Assembly (NCBI GenBank): GCA_017545185.1
Contig: JAFWQJ010000003.1
Location: forward strand, 43,615 to 107,614
Source of the DNA: Oscillospiraceae bacterium
GTDB taxonomy: Bacteria > Bacillota > Clostridia > Oscillospirales > Ruminococcaceae
DNA length: 64,000 nt
Reading direction: 5' to 3'
A program made the position numbers and the translations under genes. Every line of letters begins with the position of its first letter. Within the stretch, counting starts at the first letter, position 1. Shown here piece by piece: positions 44,241-51,691 of the stretch. The notes under the pieces are model-generated. The model was not told the origin of the DNA, did no database searches, and saw only the letters and a program-made list of their open reading frames with translations.

Positions 44241-45689
44241 ATGAAAAAGATGAATATGATCTCCGCCTTACTGGCAGCGATTCTCGCAATGACAATGACA
44301 GGCTGCGGCATGAACCTGAATACCGGCACCACAGCCGAAAATCCCGCTGTAACGCGCAGCGATTCCGTGAAGAAAGAGGAATCTTCGGAAAACACGGAAG
44401 CTGCATCTGCGGATCAGGAAATAAACGACACCGTTCAGGCGGTAGAGCTTTCTCAGAAAGCAGGATCCGCAGAGCAGGACAGCGAACTGTTCACAAAGCG
44501 CGACCTTGCGCAGACCGCCGATCTGAGCGAGGCACAGCGCATCACAGTCTCCGACGGTCAGACGATCGACATCACCGAGGAAGGTGTATATGTCATCAGC
44601 GGCACGGCAAAGAACTGCACGATCCGCATCAATTCCGACGATGCCGCGAAGATCCAGCTTGTGCTGAACGGCGTCAGCATCACAAACGACGATTTCCCTG
44701 CGATCTATGTGATCTCCGCAGACAAGGTGTTCATCACGGCGGCCGACAGCGAAAACACACTGACCGTCAGCGGACAGTTCAAAGCTGACGGCGATACGAA
44801 CACCGATGCCGTCATCTTCTCGAACGACGATCTTGTTCTGAACGGCACCGGTACGCTGAACATCACTTCCGCATACGGCAACGGCGTCACCTGCAAGGAT
44901 GATCTGAAGATCACCGGCGGCACCTACAATGTCACGACCGCACTGGACAGCTTTGAAGCAAACGACAGCATCTCCGTATACGACGGCACATTCAATATCA
45001 AGACCGACAAAGACGGTTTCCGCTGCGAAAACGATGCGGCGGAGGGAACGATCACGGTTCTCGGCGGCGCCTATACGATCACGGCAAGCAGCGACGGTAT
45101 GCAGGCCTGCGCGCTCCTGCAGATCGACGGCGGAACAATGGACATCACCGCTTCGGAGGGTCTGGAAGCGACCTTTGTACGCATCAACGGCGGCGATATC
45201 ACGATCAGCGCAAGCGATGACGGCATCAACGCCTCTGCATCGACCAATGCGTATGAGACCGCGGTCGAGATCAACGGCGGCAATCTGAATGTTTCGGTCG
45301 GACAGGGCGACACCGATGCGATCGACGCAAACGGCTCGATCTATGTCAACGGCGGCACGATCAATATCACCGCGCAGATGTCCTCGTTCGACTATGACGT
45401 CAAAGCCGAGTTCAACGGCGGCACGATCATCATCAACGGCGAGGAGGTCTCTGAGATCCCGCTGAGCATGATGGGCGGCGGAATGCACGGCGGCATGGGC
45501 GGAATGCGCGGCGGCATGTCCGGCGGCATGAACGGTGAATCCGATCCGATGCAGGACGGCATGAAAGGCGGCTTCGGCGGCCGCGGCGGCAGACGCGGGA
45601 TGCAGGAAAGCACCGGCGGCGGAACCGAAGATATGACGGGCGGCATGAACGGAATGTTCGGCGGCACAGAGAATCACACAGCGATCTGA
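44241..45689 (+). CDS. carbohydrate-binding beta-helix lipoprotein (Cthe_2159-like, DUF4353)
   Basis: ATG 44241 follows GAAAGGATG. The 482-residue protein has a lipoprotein signal peptide with lipobox TGC (Cys near 21) and an acidic linker. The large domain (about 85-400) has right-handed beta-helix repeats of the type GGTYNVTTAL, GGAYTITASSDG, GGTMDITASEG, INGGDITISASDDG. This matches the carbohydrate-binding domain of Clostridium thermocellum Cthe_2159. The tail is rich in Gly and Met (MMGGGMHGGMGGMRGG), which may bind metal. The two-component system directly follows. Confidence 0.82.
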   Translation: MKKMNMISALLAAILAMTMTGCGMNLNTGTTAENPAVTRSDSVKKEESSENTEAASADQEINDTVQAVELSQKAGSAEQDSELFTKRDLAQTADLSEAQRITVSDGQTIDITEEGVYVISGTAKNCTIRINSDDAAKIQLVLNGVSITNDDFPAIYVISADKVFITAADSENTLTVSGQFKADGDTNTDAVIFSNDDLVLNGTGTLNITSAYGNGVTCKDDLKITGGTYNVTTALDSFEANDSISVYDGTFNIKTDKDGFRCENDAAEGTITVLGGAYTITASSDGMQACALLQIDGGTMDITASEGLEATFVRINGGDITISASDDGINASASTNAYETAVEINGGNLNVSVGQGDTDAIDANGSIYVNGGTINITAQMSSFDYDVKAEFNGGTIIINGEEVSEIPLSMMGGGMHGGMGGMRGGMSGGMNGESDPMQDGMKGGFGGRGGRRGMQESTGGGTEDMTGGMNGMFGGTENHTAI

Positions 45690-45702
45690 CGGGTCAATAC
45701 GG

Positions 45703-45738
45703 AAAACGCTCCTGCGTGCTTTACAAAGGAGCGTTTTT
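45703..45738 (+). terminator. terminator of the lipoprotein gene
   Basis: AAAACGCTCCT/AGGAGCGTTTT stem ending in TTTTT. The -35 (TTTACA, 45720-45725) of the next promoter lies in its loop, with TATAAT at 45743-45748. Confidence 0.8.
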
Positions 45739-45779
45739 CGTGTATAATAATTGTATGATAACCGATGCGGAGGTGCATT

Positions 45780-46454
45780 ATGCCGAAGATATTGATTGCA
45801 GACGACGAACCGAATATTGTGACGCTGATTTCCCGCTACGCGGAACGCGAGGGCTATGAGGTAACAGCCGTATCCGACGGCCGGCAGGCGATCGAAGCCT
45901 GCAAAGCGGATGACTTCGACGTCATCATTCTGGATGTGATGATGCCCGACACGGACGGCTTTACTGCGTGCCGGAAGATCCGGGCGTTCTCGGATACGCC
46001 GGTCATCATGCTTTCCGCGCGCGGCACGGAATACGACAAGCTGCACGGCTTTGAGGTCGGGATCGACGACTATGTCACGAAGCCGTTTTCGCCGATGGAA
46101 CTGATGGCGCGGATCAAGGTCGCACTCAAGCGCGCACAGCCAAAGGAGCCCGCAAAAAAAGCCGAAATCCTTACGGTCGGCGGCATTGTGATCGACATTC
46201 CCGGCATGACGGTCACGGCGGACGGCGAAACGCTCGAGCTGACCGCAAAGGAATATGCGCTGCTGCAGTATCTTGCGGAAAATCAGGGCATTGTGCTGTC
46301 CCGCGAGCAGATCCTGCATACGGTCTGGGGATATGACGATTCTGTTGCGGACCGTACCGTAGACTGGCAGATCAAGCTGCTGCGGAACAAGCTCGGCGCT
46401 TACCGCGAATGCATCCGGACGATCCGAGGGGTGGGATATAAATTTGAAGCGTAA
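45780..46454 (+). CDS. OmpR-family response regulator
   Basis: ATG 45780 follows GGAGGTG. The 224-residue protein has a receiver domain (ILIADDEPN; phospho-Asp in VIILDVMMPDTDG; K in YVTKPFSP). The OmpR winged helix follows (LTAKEYALLQYLAENQGIVLSREQIL..VDWQIKLLRNKLG..IRTIRGVGYKF). It is co-transcribed with the overlapping histidine kinase gene. Confidence 0.94.
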   Translation: MPKILIADDEPNIVTLISRYAEREGYEVTAVSDGRQAIEACKADDFDVIILDVMMPDTDGFTACRKIRAFSDTPVIMLSARGTEYDKLHGFEVGIDDYVTKPFSPMELMARIKVALKRAQPKEPAKKAEILTVGGIVIDIPGMTVTADGETLELTAKEYALLQYLAENQGIVLSREQILHTVWGYDDSVADRTVDWQIKLLRNKLGAYRECIRTIRGVGYKFEA

Positions 46455-47880
46455 CACATCCACATTTCAAAAGAAGCTCCTCCGCTATTTCATGTTTTTT
46501 ACGGCGGTGATCTTCACCGTGCTCTGGCTGCTGCAGACCGTCTTTCTGCAGCGGTTCTATGACGGCATGATCATCAGAAATACGGTTTCCGCCGCAGACA
46601 GCATCGTCTCGCAATTCGGCAGCAGCCGGATCGCAGACTATATAGATGAGATCTCCAGAGAAAACTCCATTGTCGTATATCTGACCGATACGGACGGCAA
46701 TTTGCTGTACAGCTCCGATGAATTCCGGAAAATGCATGGAATGCGCGAAGAACGCGGCGGCAGGTTCTTCCGGGACGATTATCCGCATTACAGGGAGCTG
46801 CCGGAAAACTACGGCACGTTTCTGCAGACGCTCCGCGCATCGGCGGACGGAACTGCCGAACTGCGCTCGGATGACCTGTATGTTTACGGCAGATATATCA
46901 CATTCAGCGGCGAGGATGCCGTGCTGTACCTCGGCACGACGCTCGGCGCAGTCGGTTCTGCCGCGCGCATCATCCGGACACAGCTGCTCTGGGTGACGCT
47001 TCTTTCGGTCGCAGTCGGATTTGTTCTGGCATGGTTCCTGTCCCGCAGCTTTGCAAAGCCGATCGCGCAGCTGAACGAAAAAGCGCATCAGCTCGGCGGT
47101 CATCAGCAGGATATGCCTTTTGAGGAGGGCTTCTGCACCGAGCTGGACGACCTGAACGGCACACTGGACAGAACCGCCGAAAAGCTGCAGCAGAACAGGG
47201 AATTTCAGAACGAATTTCTCGCAAATGTCTCTCACGATCTGCGCACGCCGCTGACCATGATCAAGGGCTATGCGGAGATGATCCGCGATATCTCGCGCGA
47301 GGACGAGCAGCAGTGTGCCGCGGATGTTGCGGTCATCGTTGAGGAATCCGACCGTCTGACCGCGCTGGTCAATGAGATCCTGGAATACTCCGAGCTGCAG
47401 ATGAGCGACAAAGAGCCGTTCACGGAAACGGTCAGCCTCAGCGAGATCGCCGCCTCTGTGACAGACAGCTTTGAGAATCTCTATGCAAAGGACGGATTCA
47501 CCTTTGAACGCAGCATTGCAGCGGACGTTCAGATCAGCGGCAATGCGTCCCGGCTGCAGAGAGCCGTCTATAATCTGCTGGACAATGCCGTGCGTCATGC
47601 CGGTGCGGACAAATGGATCGGCGTGACACTCAGCTCCGACGAAAACAATGCTGCAATTGAGATTTCCGATCACGGCAGCGGCATCGCGCCGGACGAGCTG
47701 GAACGCATCTGGGAAAAATACTATACCAACCGTCAGCGCCGCGGCAAGGGCGTTTCCGGTCTGGGGCTTGCGATCGTGAAGCAGACCGTCACGATGCATA
47801 ACGGAAAATGCGAGGTCAGCTCCGAGCCGGGAAACGGCAGCACCTTCCGGATCATACTCCCGGTCACACACGGATCATAA
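46444..47880 (+). CDS. membrane sensor histidine kinase
   Basis: Starts at TTG 46444 inside the end of the regulator gene. The 478-residue protein has a first membrane helix near 15-37, an extracytoplasmic sensor (about 38-172), and a second helix (LLWVTLLSVAVGFVLAWFL). HAMP, a HisKA domain with NVSHDLRTPLTMIKGYAEM, and HATPase boxes NLLDNAVRHA, ISDHGSGI and GKGVSGLGLAIVKQT follow. It is an EnvZ-type kinase partner of the preceding regulator. Confidence 0.92.
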   Translation: MKRNTSTFQKKLLRYFMFFTAVIFTVLWLLQTVFLQRFYDGMIIRNTVSAADSIVSQFGSSRIADYIDEISRENSIVVYLTDTDGNLLYSSDEFRKMHGMREERGGRFFRDDYPHYRELPENYGTFLQTLRASADGTAELRSDDLYVYGRYITFSGEDAVLYLGTTLGAVGSAARIIRTQLLWVTLLSVAVGFVLAWFLSRSFAKPIAQLNEKAHQLGGHQQDMPFEEGFCTELDDLNGTLDRTAEKLQQNREFQNEFLANVSHDLRTPLTMIKGYAEMIRDISREDEQQCAADVAVIVEESDRLTALVNEILEYSELQMSDKEPFTETVSLSEIAASVTDSFENLYAKDGFTFERSIAADVQISGNASRLQRAVYNLLDNAVRHAGADKWIGVTLSSDENNAAIEISDHGSGIAPDELERIWEKYYTNRQRRGKGVSGLGLAIVKQTVTMHNGKCEVSSEPGNGSTFRIILPVTHGS

Positions 47881-47884
47881 GGCA

Positions 47885-47920
47885 GACTCCCCCGCTGCAA
47901 GCCGGGGGAGTTTCTGTTTC
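47885..47920 (+). terminator. terminator of the two-component operon
   Basis: ACTCCCCCG/CGGGGGAGT stem followed by TTTCTGTTT. Confidence 0.82.
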
Positions 47921-47957
47921 ATCATATTCTTATCACAGAATGCACGCGTTCTCCCGG

Positions 47958-48027
47958 CAGATTCCTCATGATTCTGACCTTGTTTCCAAACTGCCGTCAT
48001 ACTGTTTTCAAATTCAGCCGGTATAAT
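47958..48027 (+). promoter_or_regulatory. likely two-component-controlled promoter of htrA
   Basis: CAGATTCCTCATGATTC (47958-47974) and TTTTCAAATTCAGC before TATAAT (48022-48027) match the lipoprotein promoter at 44.1 kb. The first element is one helical turn (11 bases) closer to the -10. Confidence 0.6.
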
Positions 48028-48085
48028 CATACTTGTAAGAACGAAACACCGCCGGAAACGGCACAAACTGAAAGGACGGTCTGTT

Positions 48086-49363
48086 ATGATGAATCAGAAC
48101 AACAATCAGCACAAGGGTCACACGATCATGAAGGTATCCGCAGCACTGGCAGCGATGCTGCTCGTATCCGGCACATCCGTCGGAATGTATAAGCTGACTG
48201 AGAAGCTCGGAGCAGAAGCACCGGAATACAGCATATCCGAAAACCTCACGGATACCGGAAGTGATACGGCCGCACAGGAGAAAAGCACGGCAGGCAGCAC
48301 CGCGGCAAAGGCGGTCAATATGAGCTGGATCGAAATGGCATCCCCCGCAGATGCGCTCACCGTTCCGGAGATCGTCGAAAAAGCAATGCCCTCTGCCGTC
48401 GGCATCAGATCGACCTTCACATACACAAGCCGGACTGCGGATAATACGGGCTTTGCGTTCGGCGGGATGCGCGGCAATGCGCAGCCGATGACACAGGAAA
48501 CGACCGCATCGGGCAGCGGCATCGTCATGAGCAGCGACGGTTATATCATCACGAATGCGCATGTCATTTATGATACCGAAAGCGAATATCAAATGGGCAA
48601 GGCGTCATCCGTTCAGGTTGTCATGGGCGAGAATCACGATGTTGAATATGAAGCGGAGATCGTCGGCTATGACATTCAGACCGACCTTGCCGTACTGAAG
48701 ATCGACGCGGAAGGGCTGACACCCGCCGAGTTCGGAAACAGCGATGAACTGACGGTCGGCGAGCTGGTCGTCGCGATCGGCAATCCGCTCGGCTTCGAGC
48801 TTTACGGCACGACGACCTGCGGCATCGTATCCGCGAAGAACCGCACAATCCAGCTTGAGGACAGAACGATGACGCTGATCCAGACAGATGCAGCGATCAA
48901 TGCAGGCAATTCCGGCGGTATGCTGCTCAATTCCAGCGGTCAGGTCATCGGCATCAATTCGATGAAAATGAGTTCGTCTTACGGTGAGGCAAGCGTGGAA
49001 GGGCTCGGATTCGCCATTCCGATCAACGATGCAGCCGAAATCATCGGGTCACTGATCCGTGACGGCTATGTGACCGGAAGGCCGCAGTTCGGCATCTGCG
49101 GCACAACGATCACCGAGGACATGGCCGCGCTTTATCATCTCCCGCAGGGCGTGTATGTTTACAGCGTGTCTGAAAACAGCGGAAAAGGATTGCAGCAGGG
49201 CGATGTGATCACTGCGGTTGACGGCACGGAGATCACGACAATGGAGGAACTGAACCAGCAGAAGAACCTGCACAAAGCCGGTGAAACCGTGACACTTCGG
49301 ATCAGCCGGAACGGCGAGAGCAAAGATGTGCAGATCACCCTGCAGGAAAGCCGACAGGAATGA
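48086..49363 (+). CDS. htrA: HtrA/DegP-family membrane-anchored serine protease
   Basis: The 425-residue protein has an N-terminal membrane anchor (VSAALAAMLLVSGTSVGMY). The trypsin-like domain has a complete triad: His in IITNAHVI, Asp in YDIQTDLAVLKI, Ser in INAGNSGGMLL. A single PDZ domain follows (VYVYSVSENSGKGLQQGDVITAVDGTEI). HtrA degrades or refolds damaged envelope proteins. It follows the two-component genes and shares promoter elements with the lipoprotein gene, so it probably belongs to their regulon. Confidence 0.92.
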   Translation: MMNQNNNQHKGHTIMKVSAALAAMLLVSGTSVGMYKLTEKLGAEAPEYSISENLTDTGSDTAAQEKSTAGSTAAKAVNMSWIEMASPADALTVPEIVEKAMPSAVGIRSTFTYTSRTADNTGFAFGGMRGNAQPMTQETTASGSGIVMSSDGYIITNAHVIYDTESEYQMGKASSVQVVMGENHDVEYEAEIVGYDIQTDLAVLKIDAEGLTPAEFGNSDELTVGELVVAIGNPLGFELYGTTTCGIVSAKNRTIQLEDRTMTLIQTDAAINAGNSGGMLLNSSGQVIGINSMKMSSSYGEASVEGLGFAIPINDAAEIIGSLIRDGYVTGRPQFGICGTTITEDMAALYHLPQGVYVYSVSENSGKGLQQGDVITAVDGTEITTMEELNQQKNLHKAGETVTLRISRNGESKDVQITLQESRQE

Positions 49364-49374
49364 CCCTGCATAAA

Positions 49375-49410
49375 AACGCAGACGATCTTTGCGATCGTCT
49401 GCGTTGTTTT
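49375..49410. terminator. terminator between htrA and the flavoprotein gene
   Basis: AACGCAGACGATC/GATCGTCTGCGTT stem followed by GTTTTTT on the plus strand; the two genes converge here. Confidence 0.85.
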
Positions 49411-49419
49411 TTATTCGCT

Positions 49420-49959
49420 TTATTCGATTGAGAGTCCCAGCCGGTACGCTTCATCCAGCGCCGGATGCCCGATGATATCTCCCCTGTCCTTCACGCCGCG
49501 GACCAGCACTTTGCCGCAGTCCTGCAAGTGAAAAAAATCCAGAATCATCTGATACTGCAGCAGAATCGGGTCAAACAGATTCGGCAGGCTTGCCGCGCCG
49601 ACAAGCAGCAGCGCCGTTTTCCGGATCGCAAAGCTGCTCCGCATCGGCGTATGCAGCCGGTCGATGATCGCTTTCAGCTCGGCGCTGATGCCGTAGAAGT
49701 AAACCGGCGACGCAATGACAAGCACATCCGCACGCCGCAGCTTTTCGTAGATCATGTCCATGTCATCGTGATTGAAACACGCATGGTCCTCGCGTGTGAA
49801 GCAGGTATTGCAGCCGATACACGGGCTGACCCTGCAGTCAGCAGCCGAAATGATCCCGACATGATTGTGCTCCGCAGCACCCTCGGCAAACCGCCGCGCC
49901 AGCAGATCGGTATTGCCGCCCTTTCTCATGCTTCCGACCAGAATCACAATATTGCGCAC
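49420..49959 (-). CDS. iron-sulfur flavoprotein / NADPH-dependent FMN reductase family
   Basis: Start GTG 49959 is set by GGAGGGA seven bases upstream. The 179-residue protein has the flavodoxin-fold FMN loop GSMRKGGNTDLLA and the cysteine motif CIGCNTCFTREDHAC of iron-sulfur flavoproteins, then VIASPVYFYGISAELKAIIDR. It should be a small redox protein. It follows the membrane-protein gene by 16 bases. Confidence 0.86.
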   Translation of the reverse strand: MRNIVILVGSMRKGGNTDLLARRFAEGAAEHNHVGIISAADCRVSPCIGCNTCFTREDHACFNHDDMDMIYEKLRRADVLVIASPVYFYGISAELKAIIDRLHTPMRSSFAIRKTALLLVGAASLPNLFDPILLQYQMILDFFHLQDCGKVLVRGVKDRGDIIGHPALDEAYRLGLSIE

Positions 49960-49975
49960 TGTCTGTCCCTCCGCA

Positions 49976-50413
49976 TCATTCTTCGTCCGAGCCGCAGGCA
50001 TATCCCTCTTTGTGGATCACTTCCCTGCCGTGCGTGAACCACCCGTGATAGGCATAAAACAGACGGCGGCTCTCCCACATCACGGGTTCATATTCAACAA
50101 CGCAGCGCATACCTTTATAATCGGTATTGCTTGATATCTCATGACGGTATGACAGTATAAACATCAGCCCGCCCCAGATGCAGAATGCGATCAGTGCTGC
50201 TGCCCAAAGTACGATCGCGGCGATCCTGACATGCTTGCCGGGAATTTTCAGCAGCAGCTGCAAAATACCTGCTGCCGTACCGAATGCGATCAGCAGCGTG
50301 ACCGGTTCACGGATCCATGTCCGGAACTGCAGACCGCGGTGATCCAGAAGCCGGCGTGCAGCGAGAAACAGTACGCACACGATCACTGTCCAGAACAAAA
50401 TACTCTTTTTCAT
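49976..50413 (-). CDS. small membrane protein of unknown function
   Basis: I do not recognise this 145-residue protein. It has three predicted membrane helices (residues 4-20, 37-55, 63-87) and a soluble C-terminal tail with CVVEYEPVMWESRRLFYAYHGWF. It is the first gene of a two-gene unit with the flavoprotein. Confidence 0.65.
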   Translation of the reverse strand: MKKSILFWTVIVCVLFLAARRLLDHRGLQFRTWIREPVTLLIAFGTAAGILQLLLKIPGKHVRIAAIVLWAAALIAFCIWGGLMFILSYRHEISSNTDYKGMRCVVEYEPVMWESRRLFYAYHGWFTHGREVIHKEGYACGSDEE

Positions 50414-50563
50414 AAGATATGTCCTCCGTCTTTCGGCGCAGATTCATTCCTGTGATGCATTCAGTATACCATGTTTTGCCGGGAATTGCAAGTACCGGCT
50501 CCTTGTTCGTCCGGAGCTGCCGCCCGTCCGCCTCATTGAACAGAGCGTATTTGCCGCTGCGGA
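50414..50563. other. divergent intergenic stretch, nothing further seen
   Basis: No gene or clear structure is visible between the membrane-protein start and the next promoter. Confidence 0.45.
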
Positions 50564-50592
50564 TTGACTTTTTCTTCCTGCTGTGTTATAAT
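50564..50592 (+). promoter_or_regulatory. promoter of the LRR protein gene
   Basis: TTGACT (50564-50569), 17 bases, TATAAT (50587-50592), giving a leader of about 125 bases. Confidence 0.75.
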
Positions 50593-50721
50593 TCTGATAA
50601 AGGCGAAGGCTTGGGATTCCGACAGATTGACAAACCCTGCGAAATCTGTGCAGGCACATGTATCCACAGGGCTGTACCGATTTCGCGCATTCACAAATTT
50701 GAGAAAGGAAAAGAATACATC

Positions 50722-51384
50722 ATGATGAACATGAATCACGGATTCTGCCCGTTATGCGGGGCAGTCATTCCTGTTGACCTCTCAAAAGAAGCGATGATCT
50801 GCCCCGCCTGCGGCAGACCGTTTATCAACGCACAGGCAATTACAGCCGATCCGACACCGGCACCGCAAACCCTTGCCTTTACGAAAAAGGAATTTTCGAC
50901 CACGCCCCTGAGCGATCTGGAAATCGAACACGGCGTACTGCTGCGCTATAAGGGCAAAAACAGCTATGTCATTCTGCCGGACTGTATCAAAGAGATCGGC
51001 AGCAACGCATTTCTCGCTGCCCGCAACCTTCGCAATGTCATAATGCCGGACAGCATCACGAAAATCGGTGCGCAGGCATTCTCGGAGTGCCGGCAGCTTG
51101 TCAAGCTGCGTATGCCGGAAACGGTCACTCTGATCGGAAAGGGCGCATTTTCCGGCTGCAAATCGCTGACAGCGTTCACGCTCCCGTTCGGTATTCAGAC
51201 CGTTGCAAGCGACACCTTCTGGGGCTGCACTGCACTGAAATCCATCCAATTCCCGCCCACACTCCGCCGCATCGAAACAAATGCCTTCCACGGCTGCACC
51301 GCATTATTATCTGTTGAGGTACCGGCAGGTACTGTGATTGCAGACGGCGCCTTCCCGGCTCAGACAAGCATTACCCAAATCTGA
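50722..51384 (+). CDS. zinc-ribbon protein with BspA-like leucine-rich repeats
   Basis: ATG 50722 follows GAAAGGAAAAG. The 220-residue protein starts with a zinc ribbon (CPLCGAVIPVDLSKEAMICPAC). It continues with five LRR_5/BspA-type repeats (IKEIGSNAFLAARNLRNVIMPDS, ITKIGAQAFSECRQLVKLRMP and so on). There is no signal peptide, so it is cytoplasmic, unlike most BspA-repeat proteins. Probably a protein-interaction module; function unknown. Confidence 0.8.
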   Translation: MMNMNHGFCPLCGAVIPVDLSKEAMICPACGRPFINAQAITADPTPAPQTLAFTKKEFSTTPLSDLEIEHGVLLRYKGKNSYVILPDCIKEIGSNAFLAARNLRNVIMPDSITKIGAQAFSECRQLVKLRMPETVTLIGKGAFSGCKSLTAFTLPFGIQTVASDTFWGCTALKSIQFPPTLRRIETNAFHGCTALLSVEVPAGTVIADGAFPAQTSITQI

Positions 51385-51473
51385 TTTCCGCAAGGGAAAT
51401 ACCGGCGCAGCGGGACTTTTCTTTCCTCTGCCCCGCGGCTGCAGCATTGATTTTTACGGATTGATGATTTGAA

Positions 51474-51513
51474 AAAAGCTGAGTCGGTTCAGTTGACCGA
51501 TTCAGCTTTTTCT
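51474..51513 (+). terminator. terminator of the LRR gene
   Basis: AAAAGCTGAGTCGGT/ACCGATTCAGCTTTT stem followed by TT. Confidence 0.85.
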
Positions 51514-51582
51514 ATTGCAATCGTCTGAAATCATGTTATAATATTGTATTATTTCTTTATCCGGAATCAGAATCATCAAATT

Positions 51583-51626
51583 GTCGTTTGCCAAACGACC
51601 ACTCCCCTCTCAAAAAGTGGTATCAT
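51583..51626 (+). promoter_or_regulatory. operator/promoter of the triple ADP-ribose hydrolase gene
   Basis: A perfect inverted repeat GTCGTTTG-C-CAAACGAC (51583-51599) is followed by CACT. The 12-mer CAAACGACCACT ends 17 bases before TATCAT (51621-51626). The same 12-mer and spacing occur at 8985-9019. Confidence 0.65.
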
Positions 51627-51691
51627 AACAGCAGACAGACCGAACGGCGGCTGTTCATGGATCGTTTATATGGAGAAAGCGAGGATCAGAT

